DNA of 33,283 nt, taken from positions 1 through 33,283 of the forward strand of contig NZ_LIRK01000199.1 of the NCBI RefSeq assembly GCF_001419765.1, written 5' to 3'. The translations under genes were made by a program, and so were the position numbers. Source of the stretch: Streptomyces torulosus. Lineage in GTDB: Bacteria > Actinomycetota > Actinomycetes > Streptomycetales > Streptomycetaceae. Below, piece by piece: positions 8,301-16,782 of the stretch. The notes under the pieces were generated by a model. The model was not told where the DNA came from. It was given only the letters and a program-made list of their open reading frames with translations, and made no database searches. Within the stretch, counting starts at the first letter, position 1, and the number at the start of each line of letters is the position of its first letter.

Positions 8301-10172
8301 GGCATGGACCTCCTCGCAGAGGTCGCCAAGCGGAAGGGGCAGGACGCCGCTGGCGCGTTCCAGGACGCCCTCCTGTCGGGTGACACCGAGCGTGCCATGG
8401 ACACCCTGAAGAGCATCTGGGGAGCGGACGTACCGATCGGCGCTCCGGACCTGTCGAAGGTGGTGGCCGCGTTTTCCAAAGCCGGGAAGGACGCGAACGC
8501 CGAATGGTCCGGAGCTCTCGACCTCATCCGGCAGGTCGCTGCCACCAAGGGCACCGAGGCCGCTGCCGCGCTGACATCCGCTCTGTTGTCTGGCGACATG
8601 GCTGCGGTACAGGCACAGCTCGACGCCATCGGTCTGTCGGTCCAGAACATCCCGGGCACCAAGGCGGTCACCGTCAACGTGACCGCGAATCAACCGCCGC
8701 CCGTCGTAGTCCCTCTGTTGATCAAGCGGCATGCCACGTCTTGGGACCGCGACGCCAACGGCGTTCCGGACTCTATCCAGGCGCCGAGCCAACAGGCCAA
8801 CGGCTCCATCCTGGAGTTCTATGCCGGCGGAGGCCTTCGCGAGAACCACGTCGCGCAGATCGCCAGGCAAGGAACGTGGCGAGTGTGGGCCGAAGAGGCG
8901 GCAGGGTCCGAGGCGTACATACCTCTCGCCCACAACAAGCGCCGTCGATCACGCGCGATCACTGAGGAGGTCGTACGGCGCCTCGGCGGCAAGGGCGTCG
9001 AGTGGTACGCCGACGGGGGCCTGACCGGCTTCTCCTACAGCCCTTCCGGCTCCACAGAACTGGCCTCCATCTCGTCGATCCGCTCGGACTCCATGCGCAC
9101 CGTGAAGAAGGGCAAGAAGGAGACCGAGGTCTTCGACCTGAAGCTGTTCGAGAAGAACCTCGACAAGGCGGTGAAGCGAGCCCAGCGGTGGCGCAAGGAC
9201 CTTGCCACCGTCGCACGGCGCGCCGGACAGGACGTCGCCGACGCCTTGGAGGCCATGGGCGAGGACGGCGTCGAGCTGACCCACAAGATGGCCACCGGCA
9301 GCTCCAAATACGTGAAGGAGATGACCAAGGACCTGGAGAAGCTGGGCGTTGTCGTACGAGCCACCCTGTCCGACTATACTGCCCAGCTCAAGCAGGCCGT
9401 CAAGGACCAGGCTGCCTTCGAGAAGAACCTGTCCCAGCTCGCGGCCATGGGCTACGGCGACCTGGCGAAGATGCTCGCCGAACAGGGCGACGAGGACGCG
9501 GAAGACATCGCCGCAGAAGCCGCCAAGTCCCCGAGCAAGGCCAAGAAGGCCAACACCCAGGCCAAGGCCGCCTCCAAGGCTGTCCCTGACGAGGACCTGC
9601 CCGACCTCGTGGCGATCATCTCCGCCATCATCTCCAGCAAGACCGGCATCCACGACGTCGCGGAGAAGACGCAGCTGGACGAGGACCGCATCATCGAGGT
9701 CGCCACCCTCGGCCGGACTCGCATCAAGGACGCGCTGGGGAAGAAGGCCACGCGCTTCCTGTCCGACCTGGACAAGGCCAACAAGCAACTCGCGTACGAG
9801 GACGGCGGCCTCCGTACCGGCCTGTACGCCACCAGCAACGGGGTCATCCGCTTCGCCGAGCCGTCCACCGGGGGAGAGGCGTACGTGCCGCTCGGCGTGA
9901 ACAAGCGGCGATCGGCGACTGCCGTCCTGGCGGACGTGGCGAACAGGTTCGGCTACCAGCTCACCCCCGCGGGCGACAGCGGCCTCGTACGACTCGTCGA
10001 TGCCCGGCCCGCCCCGGTCCAAACCGTCGTCGTCCGAGAAGAGCGGCCCGCCGCGCTCGTCGGGTCCATGCGCGTGACCGTCAACGGCGGCGCCGACGCC
10101 AAAGCGGCCGACCGTGTCGGCACAGAGATCATGCGGCGTCTTCGGAACGCCCAGCGAGGAGGCCGTCTCTGA
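5349..10172 (+). CDS. tape measure protein
   Basis: 1607 residues from GTG 5349, one base after the chaperone stop. Residues 30-230 are an Ala/Arg-rich coiled coil (the DNA is strongly GC-biased here). About 235-450 is the PhageMin_Tail-type domain (ENVGAFTDQIVELSTRLP, GLYQVVSSGFDGADA, VNYGVISFEELAQQLG). Hydrophobic segments lie near 560-578 and 604-634. The C-terminal half contains diverged internal repeats: LSDYTKELRQ... at about 841 and LSDYTAQLKQ... at about 1340, and EAYIPLAHNKRR at about 1188 and EAYVPLGVNKRR at about 1510. A DRDANGVPDS motif near 1135 resembles a calcium-binding loop. At roughly 0.15 nm per residue, the tail would be about 240 nm long. The hydrophobic segments suggest a role in DNA passage through the membrane. 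Confidence 0.9.
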   Translation: MAGAYNLYVNLLASTGGLSTGLRQGAAQLRAFDGQLDGTATRLNQVRVASDNLARAQAAASAQMVRSQAQVAQALQRTTAAQERARRAQAVAATTARRAAADQAAVTAAAERAARAQGLAQTMTARAQATVGAGAAAAARTAAAAQTAAARATQEHANAQRRATAAQTTATRAATLAASAEARATSAVRMRDEAQAVAARSAQRQAQQVARAEAQLAAARNAQAARAAQNGLLIGAALGVGVAQAIALERAMANVLTISRQITSENVGAFTDQIVELSTRLPQTAEQLAEGLYQVVSSGFDGADAMKILEVAAQGAAAGLTTSETSARALLGVLNAYGMTAADASEVMDVMFQTVNYGVISFEELAQQLGDVVPMAAAAGVEFDDMSAALAAITLTGIPAAEAVTALNMLLTRVMKPTQDLKQAVKDLGYESAASAVEQDGLYVVVNKLNGAAGNTAEGIANMWKDIRATRAALSLASAGGQNYANTYAGIANEVARAEATQKAYALQTDTVTGQWQLAANQARALAIDLGRALLPVLMTLGTAVRTFVGRIEDLPGPMKSALAVVAASAAALLLLRGAYTKVTAQIAAFRTAQAAAQAGGAVMPAVLAGSSLAATGLAAVLTLGIAGYAAYTASKQKAKDATNELVQALQQEREEATTGASINKLYEQLTSDDALEDLEKVGIGTTEAIDAITSGGAKLAALQSRLQQDSVEYAQKARAGKVSGDYESITQFSDAKKTLEERHKMWSDAVKKEAEIAEQKAIVEAKIRQQAKTSGGIFDLFSLADIDRTGAPEITDEMKALAEAVGDAVDPSRAFKDAQTAAAEAMRKAGKDADTAKVKLSDYTKELRQQLQAQRDFQGNLSELAVFGYDDLADHFAELGVDAAPMLDELVGQLKKGKTKVADELRDIVTEDAERSTEAYRLGLQKTAEITEKYGKEIGRAWAKASERNDPAAFQKVTEQMAMIDLRKAVKKSVGDARGEFDRGMDLLAEVAKRKGQDAAGAFQDALLSGDTERAMDTLKSIWGADVPIGAPDLSKVVAAFSKAGKDANAEWSGALDLIRQVAATKGTEAAAALTSALLSGDMAAVQAQLDAIGLSVQNIPGTKAVTVNVTANQPPPVVVPLLIKRHATSWDRDANGVPDSIQAPSQQANGSILEFYAGGGLRENHVAQIARQGTWRVWAEEAAGSEAYIPLAHNKRRRSRAITEEVVRRLGGKGVEWYADGGLTGFSYSPSGSTELASISSIRSDSMRTVKKGKKETEVFDLKLFEKNLDKAVKRAQRWRKDLATVARRAGQDVADALEAMGEDGVELTHKMATGSSKYVKEMTKDLEKLGVVVRATLSDYTAQLKQAVKDQAAFEKNLSQLAAMGYGDLAKMLAEQGDEDAEDIAAEAAKSPSKAKKANTQAKAASKAVPDEDLPDLVAIISAIISSKTGIHDVAEKTQLDEDRIIEVATLGRTRIKDALGKKATRFLSDLDKANKQLAYEDGGLRTGLYATSNGVIRFAEPSTGGEAYVPLGVNKRRSATAVLADVANRFGYQLTPAGDSGLVRLVDARPAPVQTVVVREERPAALVGSMRVTVNGGADAKAADRVGTEIMRRLRNAQRGGRL

Positions 10173-11071
10173 TGGCGACGATCACCCAAGAGTGGCAAGT
10201 CGACTACGGCGGTGTCCTCCTGGGCCCCGGAACGCGATACCCCGTCGGCGACATCACGGGCTTCGGAACGCCCAAAGTCCGCTCCCAGGACGTTGAGTTG
10301 CCGACCGAGGACGGTGCGTTCCCCGGTGTGGACTACTACGGCACGCAGACGGTGACCATCGAGGCCGGCATCCGGACACCCGGCGATCCGGCCGCCGCTG
10401 CCGATGCCCTGGCTGAGCTGAAGCGTGCTGCGTCGGACCCCGCGACGCGCAAGACCGCTGGGGCTTTGCAGACGCTTCGTGTGTTCTGGCCGGGCCGTGA
10501 CGGGCCCAAGCGCGTGCTGGGAAGGGTTCGCGATGTTGAGCCGGTGTCCATGGCGCAGGCCGTCTTCGGCTGGATTCCGTTGAACCTGGTGTTCGAAGTC
10601 ACCGACCCGGTATGGCAGGGAGAGCCCGAGCAGCAGGTCACCCTTCCCCTCGCACGCGGCGACGACGACGGAGGGTTCACCGCTCCGGTGACGGCGCCGA
10701 TCACGACCGGAGTATCCAATCCTGCGGAGCGTCCCGGGTGGGCGACCAATGCGGGCGACTTGCCTGCTTGGCCCTCCCTGAAGATCAAGGGCCCGGTCGT
10801 GAACCCCCGCATCTGGATCACGGAGACAGGCCGCGTCCTCGACCTCGCGCTGACGCTCGGCGAGAGCGACACCCTCCAGATCGACACGCGCCCCGGAACA
10901 CGCTGGGTCCTGCGCAATGGCGGCAACGTCGCAACAGCCCTGTCCGCTGCATCCCGCCTGGACCTGTTCCAGATCCCGCCCGGAACCAGCGAAGTCCGGT
11001 GGACCGGCGCGGACTACACCAACTCCACCCGCCTCACGGTGGCTTGGCGCGACGCCTACACCGCCCTTTAA
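10172..11071 (+). CDS. distal tail (Dit-like) protein
   Basis: 299 residues from ATG 10172, sharing the A of the tape measure stop (TGATG). It has the two-part make-up of siphovirus distal tail proteins: an N-terminal region (WQVDYGGVLLGPGTRYPV, DGAFPGVDYYG, VTIEAGIRT) that forms the hexameric ring, and a C-terminal b-sandwich with WPSLKIKGPVVNPRIW and TDTL-like strands. The segment GWIPLNLVFEVTDPVW is characteristic. Dit links the tail tube to the receptor-binding parts. Position directly after the tape measure agrees. Confidence 0.75.
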   Translation: MATITQEWQVDYGGVLLGPGTRYPVGDITGFGTPKVRSQDVELPTEDGAFPGVDYYGTQTVTIEAGIRTPGDPAAAADALAELKRAASDPATRKTAGALQTLRVFWPGRDGPKRVLGRVRDVEPVSMAQAVFGWIPLNLVFEVTDPVWQGEPEQQVTLPLARGDDDGGFTAPVTAPITTGVSNPAERPGWATNAGDLPAWPSLKIKGPVVNPRIWITETGRVLDLALTLGESDTLQIDTRPGTRWVLRNGGNVATALSAASRLDLFQIPPGTSEVRWTGADYTNSTRLTVAWRDAYTAL

Positions 11072-11086
11072 GGAGAGCACCCTGAG

Positions 11087-12016
11087 ATGGCACTGATCCA
11101 GCCACCCATGCTGACCCACGGCGGCACTCATCCCGCCCGGGCCTTCCGGATGATGGTCCGCGACCTGGCGCGTGGGAACCAGGGCGTGACCGAAGGGAAC
11201 GATCTGAAGGTCAGAGAGTTGTCCACGCCCGGTGCCGGCGTCCGTGTCGGCGACGGCTCCGCCGTGGTGCGAGGAGCAGCCTGGGGACAGGGCGCCTACA
11301 CCCAGTACAACGTGGGCGACGCCGTGGTGCCGATCGCGCCCACCGGCTCCGCTGGCCGATCGGACCTGATCTGCCTGCGCGTCGAGGATCCGGAGTACGA
11401 AGGCAACCGGGACCCGGCTGCGGATGACATCGGCTACTTCCACATCGTGTCGGGCGTCTCCGGCTCGACGAAGACGGTCCCTTCCGGCATGACGGCGATC
11501 CCGCTGGCCAGGCTCGACCTCCCGGCGAACACGGCCACGATAACCAGCGCCATGGTCACGGACCTGCGGCAGATCGCTAACCCGCGGCGTGACCGGAAGC
11601 TCTACACGGCATACCCGGCCGCGTTCAGTGAGCTGAAGTACCAGGACAACAAGTGGCACAACTGGCCGACCGCGGCAAGCTGGTCGGTCCCGATTCCGGC
11701 CTGGGCTGTCTCAGGCAAGGTCGTGGTGACCATCGCCGGGCTGCGGATGTCCAGGGCCAACGTGTTCGCCTCCATGCAGACCAAGCTCGGCTCCGACCTG
11801 GGCGAGAACACGGTCATCGACGACAACCACGGCTCGGTCGTCCGACGTCAGACCGTTGTCATCGCCGACAACATCACGATCAGCGCAGCACAGCGCGGCA
11901 CCACTCAGAAACTGTCGCTGCAGACCTACATGTCCAAGATCGAGACCGGCGACCTGTCGGTCGACGGTTCGACCTCGATCATCGCTGACGTCGAGTTCAC
12001 CGAAGGCGTTCTCTGA
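11087..12016 (+). CDS. minor tail protein / baseplate protein
   Basis: 309 residues from ATG 11087, with AAGGAGAG ten bases upstream. The N-terminal half is of the type found in actinophage minor tail proteins downstream of Dit: LTHGGTHPARAFRMMVRD, then VRELSTPGAGVRVGDGSAVVRG, YNVGDAVVPIAPTGSAGRSD and LICLRVEDPEYEG. The C-terminal half (from about 190) is a separate strand-rich domain. It may be a baseplate or receptor-binding component. No enzymatic motif is seen. Confidence 0.65.
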   Translation: MALIQPPMLTHGGTHPARAFRMMVRDLARGNQGVTEGNDLKVRELSTPGAGVRVGDGSAVVRGAAWGQGAYTQYNVGDAVVPIAPTGSAGRSDLICLRVEDPEYEGNRDPAADDIGYFHIVSGVSGSTKTVPSGMTAIPLARLDLPANTATITSAMVTDLRQIANPRRDRKLYTAYPAAFSELKYQDNKWHNWPTAASWSVPIPAWAVSGKVVVTIAGLRMSRANVFASMQTKLGSDLGENTVIDDNHGSVVRRQTVVIADNITISAAQRGTTQKLSLQTYMSKIETGDLSVDGSTSIIADVEFTEGVL

Positions 12017-12047
12017 CACGACGCGCACCACCACAAAGCCCATCACG

Positions 12048-12077
12048 GCGCGGGGGAGAGTTAGGAAGCGCCCGATG
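12048..12077 (+). promoter_or_regulatory. hairpin-enclosed start motif, copy 1
   Basis: GGCGC (12048-12052) can pair with GCGCC (12068-12072), enclosing the GGGGGAGA Shine-Dalgarno region and TTAGGAA. The ATG follows at 12075. The same arrangement stands before the endolysin gene at 16753-16782, differing at only a few bases. Confidence 0.6.
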
Positions 12078-13178
12078 GCGTCGCCGTCGTACCGCTATCT
12101 CACCACTGACGCACTTACCAACAAGGTCCTCGCCTGGGATCTCCCCCTTACCGGCGTCGAGTTCGGCCCCGCACTCTCCGCGACCGGCAGCCTCACCGGA
12201 GCCGTCGAACCCCGCCTCGCCCACCTGGTCCGCTCCCAGCTCGACCCCGGCAACACCAAGATCTACGCCGAGCGCGACGGACGACTGCTGTGGGGCGGTC
12301 TCATCTGGAGAGCCGACCCCGAAGGCCAGCAGCTGAACATCGAGGCCTCTGGCTGGGGCTCCTACCCCTACCGGCGCTATGACCTCCATGGCCAGCTCAA
12401 CGGCCGAGGACCATACACCTACGCCGACCCCTGCAAGGTCATCCGCGACGTGTGGGCGTACTGCCAGGAACAGCCGGACGGTCAGCTCGGCATCCAGGCC
12501 GACGACACCACCTCCAAGGCCACCATCGGCACGCCGGAGGACCCCTACCGAATCGACTGGTGGGACACCCCCTCCCTCGGCGCCGTCATCGAGGACATGG
12601 TCGCCGTCGAAGGCGGCCCCGAGTGGACCGAGGAAGTCACCTGGAAGAACGGAACACCGCAGGGCCGCGTACGTATCGGCTGGCCCCGGCTCGGCCGCCG
12701 CCGCACGGACATCCACTTCGAGTCCGGCGTCAACATCATCAAGGCCGTCCCAGTCGAGTACGACGCCGACAACCTCGCCCAGGTCGTCATTGCCCTCGGC
12801 GCTGGTGAAGGCCGCAACCGGCGCCGCGCCGTGGACGCCGTGCGCGACGGACGGCTGCGACTGGAGCACCTCCTCGAGGTACCGGCGGAGAAGGCCAATG
12901 ACCGGTTGGCCGCCCGCGCCCGCAAGGAACGCATCTCCCGCCAGGTCATCGGCGAGGTTACCGAGATCACCATCCGGGACCACCCCTCCGCCCGCTTCGG
13001 CGCCTGGCAGATCGGCGACGACGTGCGGGCACGGGTCCACGACCAGTGGACCGACTTCGACGCCTGGTGTCGGATCGTCGGCTGGCAGATCCGGCCAGCC
13101 TCTGGCGAGGACCCTGAGCAGGCCGTCATCCAGCTGCAGAGAGCGGACCGCTTCACCTACGGGGGAGGCACCGCGTGA
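12075..13178 (+). CDS. minor tail protein (tail-associated, Siphovirus ReqiPepy6 Gp37-like position)
   Basis: 367 residues from ATG 12075. The N-terminus (YRYLTTDALTNKVLAWDLPL, then FGPALSATGSLTG and LLWGGLIWRA) and the later strand/helix pattern are those of actinophage tail proteins encoded just before the tail fibre, probably a central baseplate hub or adaptor. The C-terminal segment ISRQVIGEVTEITIRDHPSA through DEVRARVHDQW-like strands resembles hub b-barrels. The start is preceded by an unusual hairpin-enclosed ribosome-binding motif shared only with the endolysin. Its stop overlaps the next start (GTGA). The exact family is uncertain. Confidence 0.65.
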   Translation: MASPSYRYLTTDALTNKVLAWDLPLTGVEFGPALSATGSLTGAVEPRLAHLVRSQLDPGNTKIYAERDGRLLWGGLIWRADPEGQQLNIEASGWGSYPYRRYDLHGQLNGRGPYTYADPCKVIRDVWAYCQEQPDGQLGIQADDTTSKATIGTPEDPYRIDWWDTPSLGAVIEDMVAVEGGPEWTEEVTWKNGTPQGRVRIGWPRLGRRRTDIHFESGVNIIKAVPVEYDADNLAQVVIALGAGEGRNRRRAVDAVRDGRLRLEHLLEVPAEKANDRLAARARKERISRQVIGEVTEITIRDHPSARFGAWQIGDDVRARVHDQWTDFDAWCRIVGWQIRPASGEDPEQAVIQLQRADRFTYGGGTA

Positions 13179-16100
13179 GCAGCGAAATCGCCCGCTTGGC
13201 CGCCCGCGTCGCCGCTCTAGAGCGGCAGCTTGCCCGCACCACCCGCACTGCGCGCATGGCGTACTCGTCGATCGAGGACGGTGCGATCGAGGTCTACGAC
13301 CAGGACGGCAACCTGCGCGGCAGCATCGGCATGCAGGACGACGGCAGCGTCGGCTTGATCGCTCATAACGGCCCACCGCCTCCCACGCCCACAGCGCCGA
13401 CGGTCGAGGCAGCCCTGTCCGGGTTCACCATCACCTGGCCAGGAACCTGGACGGACGCGGAGACCGCACCTCTGGACCTGGCCGAAGTCCAGATCCACAT
13501 TGCAGCGACCGCAGACGCCGAGCCGGACACGAGTCGCCCAGTGGCCGCCTTCTACATGGCGGTCGGCGGCACCGTCACCATCGCCACCGACACCTACGAC
13601 ACGGTGTGGGTGCGCCTGATCGCGGTCAACACTTCTGGCACGGCCGGAGAACCCTCGAACGCCGTACAGGGCCAGGCCCGCAAGGCAGTACCGGACGATC
13701 TCGGCAACGCGATCATCGACGAGACCAAGCTCGCGCGAGGCGCGGTGACTGACGCCGCGCTCGCGCTGGGGGCCGTCAACTCAACTGCTCTCGCTGACGG
13801 CGCGGTGCTCGCCGAAAAACTCGCCGCCAATTCCGTCACGCTGGGGAAGCTCGCCAACGGCGCGGTCACCCTTGGCGCGTTGGGTGGCGCACTGGCGGAC
13901 ACCACCAGTCAGCGCCTCGTCGACGGGATGGGCGAGGCCGCGGCCTGGCAGACCACTGACCAGAGCACCGGAGCAGCCTGGACGCATCTCTCTGGCGTCC
14001 CAGACGCACCCACCGGCCAGACCGTCGGCCAAGCCCGCGGGTTCATCCGGCTGCGCGGCACGACTCTCGTGCCGTACGAACCCGGTGTCCTGTACCGGAT
14101 CAGCGCCCGCATTCGCGCCACCGCCCAACCTGCCTCCGGCCCTGACTCGGTGTACGTCGGCGTGCTCGGCATCGGCGCGGACAAGACCACCCTCGTCAAC
14201 CGCACTGGCGCCGACTCCTCCAACAGCCACTACTACGTGGGGGCCTCCGCACGTTCGCTTCCAACGGCGGACGGCTGGGTGACGATCGTCGGCTACCTCA
14301 AGGATCGGGCGGCGTCCGGCGCCAGCGGATCAGCCGGCCCCAACAACGACCCCCGCTCACCTGGAAACGTCCACGAAGCCGTCCGCTACATCACGCCCTA
14401 CCTGTGGCTGAACTACAGCTCGATGAATGTCTCCGGCTCGGCGGCCGTGATGCAGGTCGACGCCGTCGCCATCGAGGCGCTCAAGACCGGTGTAGTCGAT
14501 GCCACCAACCTGGTGAGCGGCTCAGTCACCGCCGCTGCTCTCGCCGCTGATTCAGTGATCGCTGGAAAGGTCGCGGCCGACGCCATCACAGGCCGCGAGA
14601 TAGCGGCGAACTCGGTTACGGTCTCCGAAATTGCGGCCGCATCGATCTCCACAGACAAGCTGGTCGTCGCAGGTGGCACAAACACGTTGAGCGACCCGTC
14701 GTTCGAAGGCGCTTACACCGCGGCGATCGCCCAGAACGAATGGTCTGTCGTCTACGGCGGCAACGGCTCCGCGAAAGCCCTCCGGGTCGACGCGACCGCC
14801 GCTACTGCCACCACGTGGTCCCTCGCTCTCACCACCCTGCCGATCTTGAGCGGAGAGCAGCTCTACCTCGCTATCGACGTCAACGCGTCCGCTGACTGGG
14901 CTGGAGCGGCGCTCAAGTTCTACGCCCGGTGGTTGGACGGCACGGGTGCCACAGTCGGCTTCGGCGTCGCGCAGGTCGACGTTCCAACCCGCGGTTCATG
15001 GCAGCGACTTGCCGCGACGGTCACTGCGCCGGCGAACACCACCGCGGCCACCGTCTGGGTGGAGTCGTACCAGTCGACAGCTGGCACAGTGCTGTGGGAC
15101 AACGCGGTCGTTCGCCCGGTCGTACCGGGAGTACAGATCGCCGACGGTGCGATCAGCACGCCCAAGCTCCTCGCCGGAGCGGTGACAGCAGAAAAGATCA
15201 CGGCCTTGGCTGTCACGGCCGAGAAGATCGCGGCCCTTGCCGTCACCACCGACAAGCTGAACGCGCTGGCCGTGACCGCAGACAAGATCGCGGTCAACGC
15301 TGTCACTGCAACGAAGATCGCCGCAGGGGCGATCGAGGCCACCCACATCAAGGCTGGGGCGATCACAGCGGACAAGCTCGATGCCGACGCAATCAACGGC
15401 AAGAGGATCAGCGGCGCTGTCATCACCGGCAGTACCCTGCAAACCGCAGCAAGCGGGCAGCGCGTTGTCATCAGTCCGGGAAACACCAACCCGGAGACCG
15501 GATCCATCGAGTTCTATTCGGGCAGCGCGAATGAAGCAGCTCCGGCTGAGCTCAACACGGCCATTGCCTACGGCTCAGAAGGCTCCGTTTCGTACGAAAT
15601 GGCCAGCGTCTCCCTCAGTGCCCCCAGGGTGAGCGGCACCAGCCAGGAGACGGGACTGTTCCTGCAAGGGCTCGTGCCGGGCTATTCGGGGTCCGTCTTC
15701 AACCTCTACGCCAACGAGCTGAGGGGCAACGGAGTTGCGTACATCAATGGCTACGGAGCCGACACGTCCGCTGTCGGGTCATCCATCGAGCTGTATGTCC
15801 GCGACGCACCACCGGACTCGGCCCGGTCCTCCGCCAGGCTCACATCCAGCGGATTCGCCGTCGACCGCGATCTCAGCGTCTACGGAAGGGCGCAGGGCCG
15901 AGGGTTTGTCACCCAGCGGACCCTGAGCACGAACGTCACCTTCTCCAGCACGGAGACGGCCGTCATCACTACCAGCAGCATCACATTCAAGGCCGGCCGC
16001 GCATACCGGGTATCCATTTGGGCTTTGCACAGTGCTGCGAGTGCCAGCTATGCGTTGTACCGGATCCGGAAGAACGCCGTGTCGGGAACGATCTACAAGG

Positions 16101-16333
16101 ACCAGATACGGGTCAACAATCTGCAAGGATCCTCAGCGAATGCCGCTATTTCCATCCAAACCATCCTGACCAACACCACCAGTAGCGATATAACAGCCGC
16201 TCTGTGCTGGACGGGAGTTCAGGGAGGAGTCGCGCAGACGTGGACGGTTGCCGCCAGCAGCAGCAACACGGCCTACCTGCTGGTGGAGGACTGCGGCTCA
16301 GCCGACGACTACACCGGCCAGGCCATTACCTGA
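13175..16333 (+). CDS. tail fibre / receptor-binding protein with decapeptide repeats
   Basis: 1052 residues from GTG 13175. A coiled N-terminus (IARLAARVAALERQLARTTR) is followed by SIEDGAIEVYDQDGNLRGSIG, a tail-attachment motif, and an FN3-like domain at about 72-172. Three blocks of about ten-residue repeats of the form (G/A)AVTAxKIAA lie near 180-240, 441-499 and 668-749. They separate two jelly-roll, carbohydrate-binding-like domains at about 245-430 and 505-660; the second opens NTLSDPSFEG and ends with a WVESYQSTAGTVLWDN strand. The C-terminal 300 residues are strand-rich and probably the receptor-contacting tip. The layout suggests a long trimeric fibre binding cell-wall glycan. Confidence 0.75.
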   Translation: MSSEIARLAARVAALERQLARTTRTARMAYSSIEDGAIEVYDQDGNLRGSIGMQDDGSVGLIAHNGPPPPTPTAPTVEAALSGFTITWPGTWTDAETAPLDLAEVQIHIAATADAEPDTSRPVAAFYMAVGGTVTIATDTYDTVWVRLIAVNTSGTAGEPSNAVQGQARKAVPDDLGNAIIDETKLARGAVTDAALALGAVNSTALADGAVLAEKLAANSVTLGKLANGAVTLGALGGALADTTSQRLVDGMGEAAAWQTTDQSTGAAWTHLSGVPDAPTGQTVGQARGFIRLRGTTLVPYEPGVLYRISARIRATAQPASGPDSVYVGVLGIGADKTTLVNRTGADSSNSHYYVGASARSLPTADGWVTIVGYLKDRAASGASGSAGPNNDPRSPGNVHEAVRYITPYLWLNYSSMNVSGSAAVMQVDAVAIEALKTGVVDATNLVSGSVTAAALAADSVIAGKVAADAITGREIAANSVTVSEIAAASISTDKLVVAGGTNTLSDPSFEGAYTAAIAQNEWSVVYGGNGSAKALRVDATAATATTWSLALTTLPILSGEQLYLAIDVNASADWAGAALKFYARWLDGTGATVGFGVAQVDVPTRGSWQRLAATVTAPANTTAATVWVESYQSTAGTVLWDNAVVRPVVPGVQIADGAISTPKLLAGAVTAEKITALAVTAEKIAALAVTTDKLNALAVTADKIAVNAVTATKIAAGAIEATHIKAGAITADKLDADAINGKRISGAVITGSTLQTAASGQRVVISPGNTNPETGSIEFYSGSANEAAPAELNTAIAYGSEGSVSYEMASVSLSAPRVSGTSQETGLFLQGLVPGYSGSVFNLYANELRGNGVAYINGYGADTSAVGSSIELYVRDAPPDSARSSARLTSSGFAVDRDLSVYGRAQGRGFVTQRTLSTNVTFSSTETAVITTSSITFKAGRAYRVSIWALHSAASASYALYRIRKNAVSGTIYKDQIRVNNLQGSSANAAISIQTILTNTTSSDITAALCWTGVQGGVAQTWTVAASSSNTAYLLVEDCGSADDYTGQAIT

Positions 16334-16415
16334 CCGGCCCGAGCACGGCGATCCGGGTGTGCCCCGCGTCTCATAGACTGATCTCCAGCGGCGCGGGGCT
16401 GCCGAAGGGAGCACC

Positions 16416-16739
16416 GTGTCCGAGCCGCAAGGGCAGGACCCCACGCCGTGGGAACTGCTGCGGGCAATGCAGCAGATGCGCGACGACTTGCGCTCTGACT
16501 TCGCTGCCCTCGGTGCGCGGCTCGCCGAGATGGTGACGAAGATCCAGTACGAGGCCGATCGCAGGACAGATGAGCTGCGGATCAAGGCCGTTGAGGATGA
16601 CATCGCTCAGATTCAGCGCGAGCGGGAAGCCGAGCGCCAAGACGCCCGCGGGGTACGACGGTTGGCACTGACCGCTCTGATCGCCCCTGTCGTGGTGGGG
16701 CTGATCGTCGCGGCCGTGACCGGCAAGCTCGGACTGTAG
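16416..16739 (+). CDS. coiled-coil protein with C-terminal membrane anchor, lysis region
   Basis: 107 residues from GTG 16416, with AAGGGAG upstream. Residues 12-80 form a charged amphipathic helix (RAMQQMRDDLRSDFAALGARLAEM, split here by position only) and residues 82-102 are a single membrane helix (LALTALIAPVVVGLIVAAVTG). The topology resembles XhlA-type or other small lysis-associated membrane proteins, and the gene is directly before the endolysin. It may help holin function or hold the endolysin at the membrane. A tail-associated role cannot be excluded. Confidence 0.6.
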   Translation: MSEPQGQDPTPWELLRAMQQMRDDLRSDFAALGARLAEMVTKIQYEADRRTDELRIKAVEDDIAQIQREREAERQDARGVRRLALTALIAPVVVGLIVAAVTGKLGL

Positions 16740-16752
16740 GCTCAGCACAGCA

Positions 16753-16782
16753 GGCGCGGGGGAGAACTAGGAACGCGCCATG
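16753..16782 (+). promoter_or_regulatory. hairpin-enclosed start motif, copy 2
   Basis: GGCGC (16753-16757) and GCGCC (16775-16779) flank GGGGGAGA and CTAGGAAC, and the endolysin ATG follows immediately at 16780. It matches copy 1 at 12048-12077. Confidence 0.6.

Noticed and set aside
9953..11659. 568-codon reverse-strand frame opposite the Dit-like gene
   Set aside because: Antisense shadow; no motifs and overlaps three consistent plus-strand features.
11997..13376. 459-codon reverse-strand frame opposite a tail gene
   Set aside because: Antisense shadow of a gene with good start motif and overlaps with its neighbours.
15160..15420. Tandem DNA repeats in the tail fibre as a regulatory array
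   Set aside because: The period is about 30 bases and in frame, so the repeats are explained by the decapeptide repeats of the protein.
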